This document shows, in pieces, positions 34,195 to 42,269 of a DNA stretch of 64,000 nt (positions within the stretch are counted from its first letter, which is position 1; each line of letters starts with the position of its first letter). The position numbers and the translations under genes were made by a program. Below the pieces are notes generated by a model. It was not told where the DNA came from, did no database searches, and saw nothing but the letters and a program-made list of their open reading frames with translations. Source of the DNA: Abditibacteriaceae bacterium (GTDB taxonomy: Bacteria > Armatimonadota > Abditibacteriia > Abditibacteriales > Abditibacteriaceae); contig JAFAZH010000050.1 in the NCBI GenBank assembly GCA_019239895.1, positions 98,168-162,167 on the forward strand, written 5' to 3'.

Positions 34195-34665
34195 TCTTTT
34201 CTGGCCTTTCGCGCAACTGCACAACACTTCTAGGTTCTAAGCTCATCATGCCTGAGTGTATTAGGTAGAGGGAACTATACAACATCTTTTAACGACAATA
34301 AGAAAAGTTAGAACAGATTTAGGGTGTACTGTATAAAAATTAACATTAATTCGTATAGACATGAAAGGTGTTTAGAGGCATCCTATAAGTAAGGTAGGAT
34401 TAAATTTAGTATGGCATTATAAGGTTGGGCATAGTCATTTATCCGACTTTTATAGTAAACAAATTTACGGCAGCTAAATTTTACACGAATTTAGGCTCCA
34501 GAATTTAATGGCAACTCTTATAAGACTTCACTGACACATTAGGACTCAAGTGTCCTAATGTTTCGTTAGTGTCTAGAATGGGTAAACTAATAGTAGGCAG
34601 CAAGTTAGGGGAAGTTTCCTCTCAGTTTGTTGTGGAGCAATATTCTATTTATTGAGGAGAGCGTT
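34195..34665. promoter_or_regulatory. Long AT-rich divergent intergenic region with inverted repeat
   Basis: About 470 bases without a gene between the divergent starts of kdgA and the zinc-ribbon gene. It is much richer in A/T than its flanks. A perfect 10-bp inverted repeat (ACATTAGGAC at 34536-34545, GTCCTAATGT at 34552-34561) is the only clear structure; it could be an operator or, with its TTTCG tail, a weak terminator. An uncharacterised small RNA cannot be excluded. Confidence 0.4.
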
Positions 34666-35469
34666 GTGAACCAGAAAAAATGTCCAAAGTGTGGTGAAAA
34701 CAATCCGCCTGAAGCCGTCATGTGCTGGGCTTGCTATACCCCGCTTTCAGGCGGCGCTGTAGCTCCGGCTATGGCAGGTGGCGCGGTTGGGCCGCGCGGC
34801 CCCGGTGGCCCGCCAGGAGCCGGTACGCTGGCCGCTCCCGGTGATGCCCCCAGTGGGGGAATATCGGTGCAACCCTGGATGTATGCGGTTGGCGGAGTAG
34901 TCTTACTGGTAATACTTGTGATAGGCGCGAAAGCCCTCTTCGGCGGGGGCGACACCTCTGGGGATGTACCTCCTGTCTCAGCGGGAAGTTCCTCTACTAC
35001 CAGTAGTTATCCTAGCACTGGCTCATCAAGAACTTCAAGTCCTTCTGTTGCTGGACCGGCTGTTGCTGCACCGGCATCTACTGGCAGTCCTGCCGGGAAT
35101 GCAGTGCCAATGAAGTTCAGCATCGGAGCCGTACCAAATCCAAACGAGAGTATTGGTGTGGTCGGCATTGCTTCAACCGAGCCTATTTCACCAGGGCAAG
35201 CAGGTGGCGTGGCCAAGTATGCGCGGACTGTATTTGCGAATGCCAATCACTATGACCAGTTACAAATTTATGTCTTCCGTGATCAACAGGCCAACGCCCG
35301 CTTTAAAGAATTTCAAGCTGGACACAGAAATGCACCTTTAAGTGAAGCAGATTTCGTTAATCTTAACGATCTGTGGCCAGATACGTTGGCGGTCTACGTC
35401 TTCTCCAAGGGTGGCGAAAAAGTCTATGTGCCTTCCAACGGTAACTGGTATGGGAATTTAGTTGGTTAG
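34666..35469 (+). CDS. Zinc-ribbon membrane protein of unknown function
   Basis: A 267-residue protein. A zinc ribbon at the very N-terminus (CPKCGENNPPEAVMCWACY, CxxC-x10-CxxC) is followed by a Gly/Ala/Pro-rich linker, one transmembrane helix (WMYAVGGVVLLVILVIGAKALF), a Ser/Thr/Pro-rich stretch and a C-terminal domain of about 120 residues that I do not recognise. The ribbon is cytoplasmic if the helix inserts N-in. GTG start with GAGGAGAG upstream. Ends at a strong terminator. Similar ribbon-TM-domain proteins are frequent and mostly uncharacterised. Confidence 0.75.
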   Translation: MNQKKCPKCGENNPPEAVMCWACYTPLSGGAVAPAMAGGAVGPRGPGGPPGAGTLAAPGDAPSGGISVQPWMYAVGGVVLLVILVIGAKALFGGGDTSGDVPPVSAGSSSTTSSYPSTGSSRTSSPSVAGPAVAAPASTGSPAGNAVPMKFSIGAVPNPNESIGVVGIASTEPISPGQAGGVAKYARTVFANANHYDQLQIYVFRDQQANARFKEFQAGHRNAPLSEADFVNLNDLWPDTLAVYVFSKGGEKVYVPSNGNWYGNLVG

Positions 35470-35485
35470 TAATAACGAAAAGATA

Positions 35486-35527
35486 AACAAAGCCCCTGGC
35501 TGCTCATGAGCAGCCAGGGGCTTTGTT
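35486..35527. terminator. Perfect 21-bp palindromic terminator
   Basis: A 42-base perfect palindrome (35486-35527) with a GCCCCTGGCTGCTC stem and T-rich flanks, 17 bases after the zinc-ribbon gene stop. It can act on either strand. Confidence 0.9.
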
Positions 35528-35843
35528 ATGATATAGCTCACTTATTGTTTATAGAAAAGCGGAGGGCATTAAGCGGCTCCGGCACTGAAGGTTATTTGCA
35601 AATTAAGCTGTTACGCCTTAATAGAGGTGTTATTCCACCAAAACAGAGTAAATTTAGAGTAGCTTTCAAGAGTGTTAGAATGGGCAGCAAGCTTTTCTAC
35701 TCCGCTCTCTGCTGTATTCTAACCTTCCCGGCAAGGCTTACGATTGCTCAGGAAGGCATACAATTGCTCAGGCAAGTAACGCGTGCAGTTAGTGAGAATT
35801 CACCACCAGAGTTGGGCATTTTCCAAATTTACAAGTGACAAAA

Positions 35844-35879
35844 ATAAACCTCTCATGCTGCGAGACATGAGAGGTTTAT
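35844..35879 (-). terminator. Terminator of the prepilin gene
   Basis: ATAAACCTCTCATG (35844-35857) pairs with CATGAGAGGTTTAT (35866-35879), 14 bp perfect, just past the minus-strand prepilin stop. Between 35528 and 35843 I see no convincing gene. Confidence 0.85.
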
Positions 35880-35892
35880 GGGGTTTAATTCC

Positions 35893-36651
35893 TTAAGGGG
35901 TAAAGTATGGCCCAAGATTTGGAATACTGTTCAAATTGACCCATTTAACGTGCCCATCAGCATATAGCACATCACTGCCATCTAAGTGACGCGTTGAGTC
36001 ATAAACGGCTTCACCCTGGCTAGGTATCAATAGGGGTGCATTGATCTCAAAATGACTGGCATCCATCGCCATTACACACTGAGCCGGACTTGTCACATCA
36101 GAAATAGTGCGACCTGTGTTAGTCGTTAGCTGTTGATTGAGGCCATAGTGACCTTCCGTCCACGGCGCACCAGGTGGCACAACCTGCAAACCGCAGGTAT
36201 TGGTTCCAACAGGACACCGCCATTTAAAGTCTGACTTTTTGCCATCATTGCCAGCGTTGCTGGCACTTGTGACCGAGAAGGTAGCAGGCGAACCAGATGG
36301 ACACAGGAACACTTGAGTACTCTTCGTGTAGGGGTATAAAGACACAAGATAACTGTATCCAGAACCACCAGAGTTCTTGTCCTGCTCCAGGACATAAGTC
36401 TCATCATTATCCTGGGTATACTGAGCCATGCTCAAGCCGATCTGCTTTAAGTCGCTCTGGCAGGAAGCACGCCGGGCGTTTTCACGGGCTTTGGCAAACA
36501 CCGGGAAGAGGATAGCCGCCAGGATTGCAATGATGGCAATAACCACCAAAAGCTCAATCAGAGTGAATCCAGCGCGACCTTTGCCCTTTTGTCGTTGCGG
36601 CGGTGGGCCAAGTGCCCGGCCTAGAAAAGAAAAGTAACTAAATAAGTTCAT
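35893..36651 (-). CDS. Prepilin-type N-terminal cleavage/methylation protein (DUF1559-like)
   Basis: A 252-residue type II pseudopilin-like protein. A basic leader of 28 residues ends in Gly28; the mature start FTLIELLVVIAIIAILAAIL has the conserved Glu at position 5. The following ARENARRASCQSDLKQIGLSMAQYTQDNDE and the C-terminal H-x-DGSDVLYADGHVKW block resemble DUF1559/H-X9-DG families common as single genes in Armatimonadota and Planctomycetes. It needs a prepilin peptidase encoded elsewhere. AGAGGG precedes the ATG; an extended -10 box lies upstream. Confidence 0.92.
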   Translation of the reverse strand: MNLFSYFSFLGRALGPPPQRQKGKGRAGFTLIELLVVIAIIAILAAILFPVFAKARENARRASCQSDLKQIGLSMAQYTQDNDETYVLEQDKNSGGSGYSYLVSLYPYTKSTQVFLCPSGSPATFSVTSASNAGNDGKKSDFKWRCPVGTNTCGLQVVPPGAPWTEGHYGLNQQLTTNTGRTISDVTSPAQCVMAMDASHFEINAPLLIPSQGEAVYDSTRHLDGSDVLYADGHVKWVNLNSIPNLGPYFTP

Positions 36652-36686
36652 AAAATCCCTCTTATAAGAGCAGAATTACTAACTTC

Positions 36687-36692
36687 ATTATA
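36687..36692 (-). promoter_or_regulatory. -10 box of the prepilin gene
   Basis: On the minus strand TGGGTATAATG contains a perfect TATAAT (36692-36687), 36 bases before the ATG. The -35 region is weak (GTTTAT at 17-base spacing). Confidence 0.5.
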
Positions 36693-36851
36693 CCCATTTT
36701 AGTTTAAAGATAAACCAAAATTCACATTCCATGCCACTTAGGGCATGAAACGCTGGTTGTAATCAATTGCTTCTTTTGATGCTTGTTAAGGGTTTAAGTT
36801 GCTCTTTTTATAACCAACAGCAGAAACTCGCATTGAATGGGCACAAACAGT

Positions 36852-37784
36852 TCAAGCAACCGTCTTAACCAGGGCACTCTGGCGTAAGCATTCTTCCATC
36901 CAGCGCCGGTGCAAGCTATGCCCGGCGCGAATGGCAATGAGATGCGCCTGTAAAGCTCCCCCATCTTCGCCAAAGAGCAACGCCACATCACCAACCACAT
37001 CAAGGGCTTTATGGCGAGCTAACTCATTGGCAAAACGCCAGGGGGAAGAGGGAGCGTCCTGGCCCAACACAATGGCGTTATCGGTTGAGCCACCCTTAAT
37101 CAAACCCTGTGCTTGTAATGGGGCAATCCATTGTTCAAGGGTAAAGGTACGAGCCGGAGCCAGTTCTTTTTGGAAACTGGACGGCGTGACGTTCAGGTCT
37201 ATGGCCTGCTGACCGACGTAATCAAGGTTATAGTCCACGACCACGGTCAGACGAAACTGATTACAGGGCACGCCTAACACCGAGCCATCTCCATCAGTGA
37301 CCCAGACTGGCTCCTGTAAACGATACAAAGGACGTTGTCTATCTTGCGGAAGTTCCTCATGACAGTTAGACGTTACCGCTGGCAAGTCTGTTGGTGCGCT
37401 ACCCCCGATAGCCACAACTCCGGCATCTTCAATGAGCCGACACCACCCCTGCGCGCTGCCATCGAGGATGGGCACTTCTGGCCCGTTTAACTCAATACAG
37501 CAATGCGTGATATTCATGGCCCAGAGCGCGGCTAAAAGGTGTTCGGTAGTGCTGACTTGAGCGCCCTGTTGCTCCAACGTGGTCGCGTGCGTGGTGCTGA
37601 CTACACTGCGTGATGTCACAGCGATTTGGGGAGATTCAGGTAAATCCATCCGCACAAAAACCAGGCCACACGCGGCGCGTGGCCGTAAACGAGCTGTAAT
37701 TGTCGCCCCGGTGTGCAACCCAATACCAGAGATTTGCACATCACGCCGCAAGGTCTGAAAGGAGAAGGACGGAGAAAAGGACAT
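36852..37784 (-). CDS. lpxC: UDP-3-O-acyl-N-acetylglucosamine deacetylase
   Basis: A 310-residue zinc enzyme catalysing the committed step of lipid A synthesis. Seen: ISGIGLHTGATITARL, the metal-binding STTEHLLAALWAM, NGPEVPILDGSAQGW, ARTFTLEQW, and the final HKALDVVGDVALLFG with metal-binding residues followed by IAIRAGHSLHRRW. Presence implies an LPS-bearing outer membrane. Starts 77 bases after the upstream secreted-protein gene, beyond a terminator. Confidence 0.95.
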   Translation of the reverse strand: MSFSPSFSFQTLRRDVQISGIGLHTGATITARLRPRAACGLVFVRMDLPESPQIAVTSRSVVSTTHATTLEQQGAQVSTTEHLLAALWAMNITHCCIELNGPEVPILDGSAQGWCRLIEDAGVVAIGGSAPTDLPAVTSNCHEELPQDRQRPLYRLQEPVWVTDGDGSVLGVPCNQFRLTVVVDYNLDYVGQQAIDLNVTPSSFQKELAPARTFTLEQWIAPLQAQGLIKGGSTDNAIVLGQDAPSSPWRFANELARHKALDVVGDVALLFGEDGGALQAHLIAIRAGHSLHRRWMEECLRQSALVKTVA

Positions 37785-37792
37785 ATAGAATC

Positions 37793-37831
37793 AACAAAGG
37801 TAGGAGCAAATGACTTGCCCCTACCTTTGTT
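37793..37831 (-). terminator. Terminator between the secreted-protein gene and lpxC
   Basis: AACAAAGGTAGG (37793-37804) pairs with CCTACCTTTGTT (37820-37831), 12 bp perfect. It ends the minus-strand gene at 37862 before lpxC. Confidence 0.75.
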
Positions 37832-37861
37832 ACAAACGCTATTTCCAACGTCTAATTTTGA

Positions 37862-39118
37862 CTAAGCGCGCACTTTAACCAGCAGTGAAGCCTTAACGGG
37901 TTTCTTTTTTCCACTACGATCACGCACGGTGACTTCAACGCGGTAGTTTTGCTCTTCGTTAGGATAATCGAATTTACCCTGGGCACCATGAGCGTCAACT
38001 CGCTGGCCCGGTGGGGGAGCCAGGGTCGGATCGCCGATGGTGACTGTCGCTTGAGCCGGTGGTGCCCCCGCATTATCAGCATCAAAATTCCACTGAATAA
38101 TGGGATTAGCAGTTCCTGCCTCGACATCAGCCACCAGAGTAATCGGGCCTGGTTTGGCGGTGATTTCGGCGACTTGAGTTCCTACCGGGTCGGTAGGTCG
38201 CCGGATGGAGACGCTCATATCACCGGTTTCGGCTACCAAAGCCAAATCGCCAATATAAAAGGTATCTTGCGCGTCACTGGTGACCACCAGACGCTGAATC
38301 ATCGTGCCCGCATCAGGAGTCAGATGCAGATTCTTAATCGGCAAAGTATAGAAGCGCCAACCTTCTTCATCGGCTTTATTTTTATCGAGGTTGATATCAA
38401 TATCGCCAACGCCTGCCCCTTTATCCAGCATAAAAGTAAATTGGAGGCGCTTTATTTCCGTGTCTTGCGGGGCAGCACCAAATCCTTCGCCGGGGCCGCC
38501 TCCAAAACCTCCACCCGGAGGCCCGCCAAAGCCGCCACCTGGAGGGCCAAACCCACCACCGGGAGGGCCACCAAACCCACCACCTGGTGCGCCACCCGGA
38601 GGCGGGGCCTCGAACTGCGCTAAACGTGGCGCGACCTGGGAGTAGGTGCGCGTCATCAGACGGGGCGAAATTAAGTCTGCGGAACCTGGTTGACCGGGTC
38701 TTGGCCTGCCGCCAAAAGGAGGCACCTCGCCACCGGGCGGCGGTTGTTCATTACCGGCACCAAACCCACCGCCCAGGTCGCCACCAGCACCGGGAGCTGG
38801 CCCAGTTTCACGAAAGCGCACGCGCAGACGAAGCAAACCGGTGGCCTGATAAGGTGCTAAAGGAACCGGGGGGTTGACATCAAAACGAATACCCTCATGG
38901 AAACTGCGGGTGATAACTTCTAACGGACGGTCGCCAGGGCCACCCACATCCTTGGCTTCGGAGGATGAGCCATTACCCCACGCCCCGCGCGTAACACCAG
39001 GCGAGCCGCCCGCGCTATTCCAGAAATAGACGCTACGCACGCCTTGCGCCCATCCTCTGGAAGAAACAGTTAGCAGCAACCCGGCTAAGAAATAAAAGGA
39101 CAATCGGAACAACTTCAT
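37862..39118 (-). CDS. Secreted Gly/Pro-rich protein of unknown function
   Basis: A 418-residue exported protein. Residues 1-24 are a signal peptide ending near SSRGWAQG. Two glycine/proline-rich blocks occur, the second with about five near-repeats of GGPPGGGFG (around residues 170-210). They separate beta-rich segments: TGLLRLRVRFRETGP and, later, LQFTFMLDKGAGVGDIDINL and TFYIGDLALVAETG. The C-terminal 100 residues resemble Ig-like/PKD surface domains (ITLVADVEAGTANPIIQWNFDADN), ending RVEVTVRDRSGKKKP. Likely a surface or periplasmic binding protein; no enzyme motif seen. Start ATG with AAAGGGAG. Confidence 0.7.
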   Translation of the reverse strand: MKLFRLSFYFLAGLLLTVSSRGWAQGVRSVYFWNSAGGSPGVTRGAWGNGSSSEAKDVGGPGDRPLEVITRSFHEGIRFDVNPPVPLAPYQATGLLRLRVRFRETGPAPGAGGDLGGGFGAGNEQPPPGGEVPPFGGRPRPGQPGSADLISPRLMTRTYSQVAPRLAQFEAPPPGGAPGGGFGGPPGGGFGPPGGGFGGPPGGGFGGGPGEGFGAAPQDTEIKRLQFTFMLDKGAGVGDIDINLDKNKADEEGWRFYTLPIKNLHLTPDAGTMIQRLVVTSDAQDTFYIGDLALVAETGDMSVSIRRPTDPVGTQVAEITAKPGPITLVADVEAGTANPIIQWNFDADNAGAPPAQATVTIGDPTLAPPPGQRVDAHGAQGKFDYPNEEQNYRVEVTVRDRSGKKKPVKASLLVKVRA

Positions 39119-39301
39119 GTCGTGACTCCCTTTATAGGACTTTACAGGAAAGGATGAAGGGCTAATAACCTCGTGCAGTGGTGGATAGAGACATCAATTT
39201 GAGGTTATTGGGCCGAATTTCGCTCTATTCTATAATGTACCACATGCACAACGCTCCTGTTATACAAGGGCAATTATTTGCTTATCAATAATTTAAAAGT
39301 T

Positions 39302-40447
39302 TTACGGTATTAAACGCGCCGCCACAGCATCGGCCACAGGGATAGCAGCGGGTGCTAGACGCACTACGCCTGCATCTTCCAACAAAATGCCACGCTGCGT
39401 CAAGTCCTGAAGTTCGCCGTTGAGTTCATGCCGTGCGTCCAGGTGCAGCCGCTGCGATGTAGCGGGTAAAGAGAACCCCTCGCGCAAACGCAAGCCCAGC
39501 ATCACAATTTCGCTTAAACGTTGGCGGGGAGTTAGCGTTTCTTCTCCCACTCGCGCCGAGTTCTTTTCCTGCATGAGTTGCACATAGCGAGGGGCCGCAC
39601 GCTCATTCCACCAACGCTGCCCATTCAAATGCCCGTGTGCGCCGCAGCCGCACGCTAAATAGTTGCCGCCCCGCCAGTAGTTCAGGTTGTGCTGACACTC
39701 ACGACCAGGCCGTGCATAGTTGCTCACCTCATAGCGTAGCAAACCAGCAGCTTGAAGTATCTCCTGAGCATCTTGCATCAAAACCGCTTGATTATCATCT
39801 TCAACCGGAATCAAGTGCCCCCGCTCGGCCCGCTTAGCAAAAGGAGTACCCTCTTCAATGGTTAAAGCATAGCAAGAGACATGCTCTGGTTCCAACTGCA
39901 CCGTGCGCTCTAACGTGTTGTGCCAGGAGGCGCGACTCTGGCCGGGCAGGGCATAGATGAGGTCGAGACTGATATTGTCGAAGCCTGCTCGTCGCGCCCC
40001 ATCAAACACGGCCTCCCCTTGTTGAGCATTATGCGTGCGCCCAAGGCGTTTCAAAGCCGCGTCATCAAAACTCTGCACGCCCAAGGAGAGCCGGTTCCAA
40101 CCCGCCTGATGCAATGCAGTTAATTTATCTTCTTCCAGGCGATCAGGATTGGCCTCGATCGAAATTTCAGCATCGGGTGCAACCGCGATCGTATCATGGA
40201 TCGTCTGGAGCAACTCAGCCAGCGTCGCCGCACTCAGGAAAGTAGGCGTACCCCCGCCGAAAAAAATTGAAGTCAGAGGTTGCTCAGGAAGTGATTGAGC
40301 GTGGGCCGCGAGTGTATTCTCTAACTCACGACGCAACATAGCGACATATTCTGTTACGAGGTCATCTTTCGCCCCAATATGAATCGCAAAGTCGCAATAG
40401 GGACAACGTCGCACGCAAAATGGGATATGAACGTATAAGCCAAGCAT
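39302..40447 (-). CDS. hemW: HemW-type radical SAM protein (heme chaperone)
   Basis: A 381-residue radical SAM enzyme. The 4Fe-4S motif CVRRCPYCDF opens the protein, followed by FFGGGTPTFLS, SIEANPDRL, RLSLGVQSFDDAALKRLGRTH and SLDLIYALPGQS. These match HemW, a heme-binding relative of coproporphyrinogen dehydrogenase HemN. The HemN-specific N-terminal extension is missing, so a heme-chaperone role is favoured over HemN. ATG at 40447 is preceded by an in-frame GTG. Divergent from cinA. Confidence 0.92.
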   Translation of the reverse strand: MLGLYVHIPFCVRRCPYCDFAIHIGAKDDLVTEYVAMLRRELENTLAAHAQSLPEQPLTSIFFGGGTPTFLSAATLAELLQTIHDTIAVAPDAEISIEANPDRLEEDKLTALHQAGWNRLSLGVQSFDDAALKRLGRTHNAQQGEAVFDGARRAGFDNISLDLIYALPGQSRASWHNTLERTVQLEPEHVSCYALTIEEGTPFAKRAERGHLIPVEDDNQAVLMQDAQEILQAAGLLRYEVSNYARPGRECQHNLNYWRGGNYLACGCGAHGHLNGQRWWNERAAPRYVQLMQEKNSARVGEETLTPRQRLSEIVMLGLRLREGFSLPATSQRLHLDARHELNGELQDLTQRGILLEDAGVVRLAPAAIPVADAVAARLIP

Positions 40448-40583
40448 CACAAGATTTACAATTAAGAATAGCTACTGTATTCTTGACGGAGTGGGGCTAA
40501 ACCAGGTTGCTGCGTCTCGTTGGGAATGTGTCTCTATTTTAGCGCACATGCTACAGCGTTGACAATAATAAACAGCAGGAATT

Positions 40584-40746
40584 TTAAACCGCCAAGGACG
40601 CCAAGAGCGCCAAGATTTGTTGTAAGATGGGGAGAGATGAAGAAAAAGAATGGGAGAGAGGGAGAAAGGGAGAAGAGGAGAGGAATAAGAACTCTTTTGT
40701 TCCCCCTCTCCCTCTCTCCTTTTCTCCCCCTCCTCTTGGCGGTTAA
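40584..40746. repeat. Composite hairpin repeat R15 (CGCCAAG outer, GGGAGA inner)
   Basis: The left outer arm has three CGCCAAG words from 40589; the right counterpart is reduced to CTTGGCGGTTAA (40735-40746). The inner part pairs a purine-rich GGGAGAAAGGGAGAAGAGGAG-like tract with CCCTCTCCCTCTCTCC. It fills most of the 320-base gap between divergent hemW and cinA. Confidence 0.8.
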
Positions 40747-40767
40747 TCAAAATTTCAGGAGAAACCA

Positions 40768-42015
40768 TTGCGTGCTGAAATCTTATGCGTTGGTAGTGAG
40801 CTTTTATTAGGGCAGATTATTGATACCAACGCGGCTTATATTGCGACTCAGTTGGCTCGTGCGGGCATTGACTTGCACCGCAAGCAGGTGGTCGGTGACA
40901 ACTTGGAGCGCATCGTTGATTGCATCCGAGGGGCTTTAAGCCGGTCGGATACCCTGGTGATTACAGGTGGCCTGGGGCCAACTACGGATGACTTGACCCG
41001 TGAGGCGATTGCTACCGCATTAGGCGTGCCGTTAGAGCATCAACCTGACCTGGAAGTGGGTCTACGCGATTTCTTTGCCCAACGAGGTATCACGCCGGGA
41101 GATACCATTATGCGCCAAGCTTATCTGCCTGCCGGAGCCAGTGCTATCCCGAACACCAATGGCACGGCACCAGGGGTGCAGGCGGAGACAGCCGAGGGTA
41201 GATTAGTCTTTGCCGTGCCGGGTGTGCCCAAAGAAATGCGCGCTATGATTGACCTTTCAGTGGTGCCAGCGTTGCTGGAACGTATGGAAGGCGAGCGCAG
41301 CGTTATCGTCTCACGGGTGTTGCGGGCTTATGGTGTGGGAGAAAGCGCATTAGCCGAACCGATTGAAGATATTCTCACCACTGCCGAAAACCCCACCGTG
41401 GCACCTCTTATCTACGGCAACACCGAAGTCCATCTCCGGCTGACGGCCAAAGCTTCCAGTGAGGGCGAAGCCAAGCAATTGCTGGATGGGATGGAAGCTC
41501 GCATCCGCGCACGGGTTGGCGAGCACATCTTTGGTATAGATGACCAGACTTTGGGCAGTGTGGTGTTGCAAAAGCTGCGCGAAAAGGGGCTTTCCTTGGG
41601 CGTGGCCGAATCCTTAACTGGCGGTATGATAGATTCCCTGTTGACTGATATTCCCGGTGCCAGCCAAGTCTTTATGGGTGGAGTGGTGGCTTATACCCCA
41701 GACGTGAAGACTGCGGTATTAGGTGTCCCTGCTGAGTTAATTGCAACCGAAGGCGTGGTAAACGCGGCGACAGCGGCGGCAATGGCCGAAGGCGTCCGCC
41801 GCGTCACCAAAGCCCACATCGGGCTTTCCACCACGGGAGAAGCGGGGCCAAAACCCAATACGGACGCCCCAGTGGGCACGGTGTTTATTGGCCTCTGTAA
41901 TGGAGAAAAGACGGAGACTGTGCAGCGAGAATTCTTTGGCGACCGCGATATTGTCCGAAGGCGATCCTCAATGGCTGCTTTAGACGTGTTGCGCCGCTAT
42001 CTGGATAGTATTTAA
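40768..42015 (+). CDS. cinA: CinA family protein (nicotinamide-nucleotide amidase)
   Basis: A 415-residue protein with both CinA domains. The N-terminal MoCF/COG1058 domain (ILCVGSELLLGQIIDTNAAYIA, TGGLGPTTDDLTREAIA, FAVPGVPKEMRAM) and the C-terminal amidase domain (SLGVAESLTGGMIDSLLTDIPG, STTGEAGP with the active-site Ser/Thr). It hydrolyses NMN in pyridine nucleotide recycling. TTG start is supported by AGGAG 8 bases upstream. cinA-recA order is conserved in many bacteria and implies partial cotranscription. Confidence 0.94.
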   Translation: MRAEILCVGSELLLGQIIDTNAAYIATQLARAGIDLHRKQVVGDNLERIVDCIRGALSRSDTLVITGGLGPTTDDLTREAIATALGVPLEHQPDLEVGLRDFFAQRGITPGDTIMRQAYLPAGASAIPNTNGTAPGVQAETAEGRLVFAVPGVPKEMRAMIDLSVVPALLERMEGERSVIVSRVLRAYGVGESALAEPIEDILTTAENPTVAPLIYGNTEVHLRLTAKASSEGEAKQLLDGMEARIRARVGEHIFGIDDQTLGSVVLQKLREKGLSLGVAESLTGGMIDSLLTDIPGASQVFMGGVVAYTPDVKTAVLGVPAELIATEGVVNAATAAAMAEGVRRVTKAHIGLSTTGEAGPKPNTDAPVGTVFIGLCNGEKTETVQREFFGDRDIVRRRSSMAALDVLRRYLDSI

Positions 42016-42025
42016 AATAGTGCAG

Positions 42026-42031
42026 TATAAT
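42026..42031 (+). promoter_or_regulatory. Candidate -10 box of recA
   Basis: TATAAT lies 15 bases upstream of the SOS-like palindrome; the -35 position (42003-42008, GGATAG) is weak. Confidence 0.4.
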
Positions 42032-42045
42032 CGCGGCGAATTAAA

Positions 42046-42063
42046 TTCGTGAAATTTCACGAA
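42046..42063. promoter_or_regulatory. Candidate LexA (SOS) box upstream of recA
   Basis: TTCGTGAAATTTCACGAA is an 18-bp perfect palindrome placed just downstream of a TATAAT. Its 16-bp core recurs only at 61287-61302, upstream of imuB. A shared site in front of recA and a mutagenesis cassette is what a LexA box should look like. Confidence 0.65.
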
Positions 42064-42101
42064 ATAGGCTATGCAAGCGGTAGGTTCTGTGTTACACTGA
42101 C

Positions 42102-42116
42102 GTTATCATTGATAAC
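42102..42116. promoter_or_regulatory. Second inverted repeat in the recA leader
   Basis: GTTATCATTGATAAC: 6-bp perfect arms with ATT spacer, about 150 bases before recA. Function unknown. Confidence 0.35.
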
Positions 42117-42269
42117 AATGAAAATGCCTTGGAATGCGTTTGAAGATTATCTTAAATAGTCTCAGAAGTTAAGTAAAAGGTCGTCCGAAAGGGTCGAAGT
42201 TAGGCTTAAAATCGCAACGGCTAGGCTGCTAAATCGTCGGTATAAGCATAGGATTTAAGGAGATTTGAA

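Noticed and set aside
35506..35838. Open frame of 110 codons between the zinc-ribbon and prepilin genes
   Set aside because: It starts inside a strong terminator palindrome, has no ribosome binding site and the peptide has no recognisable domain or protein-like pattern.
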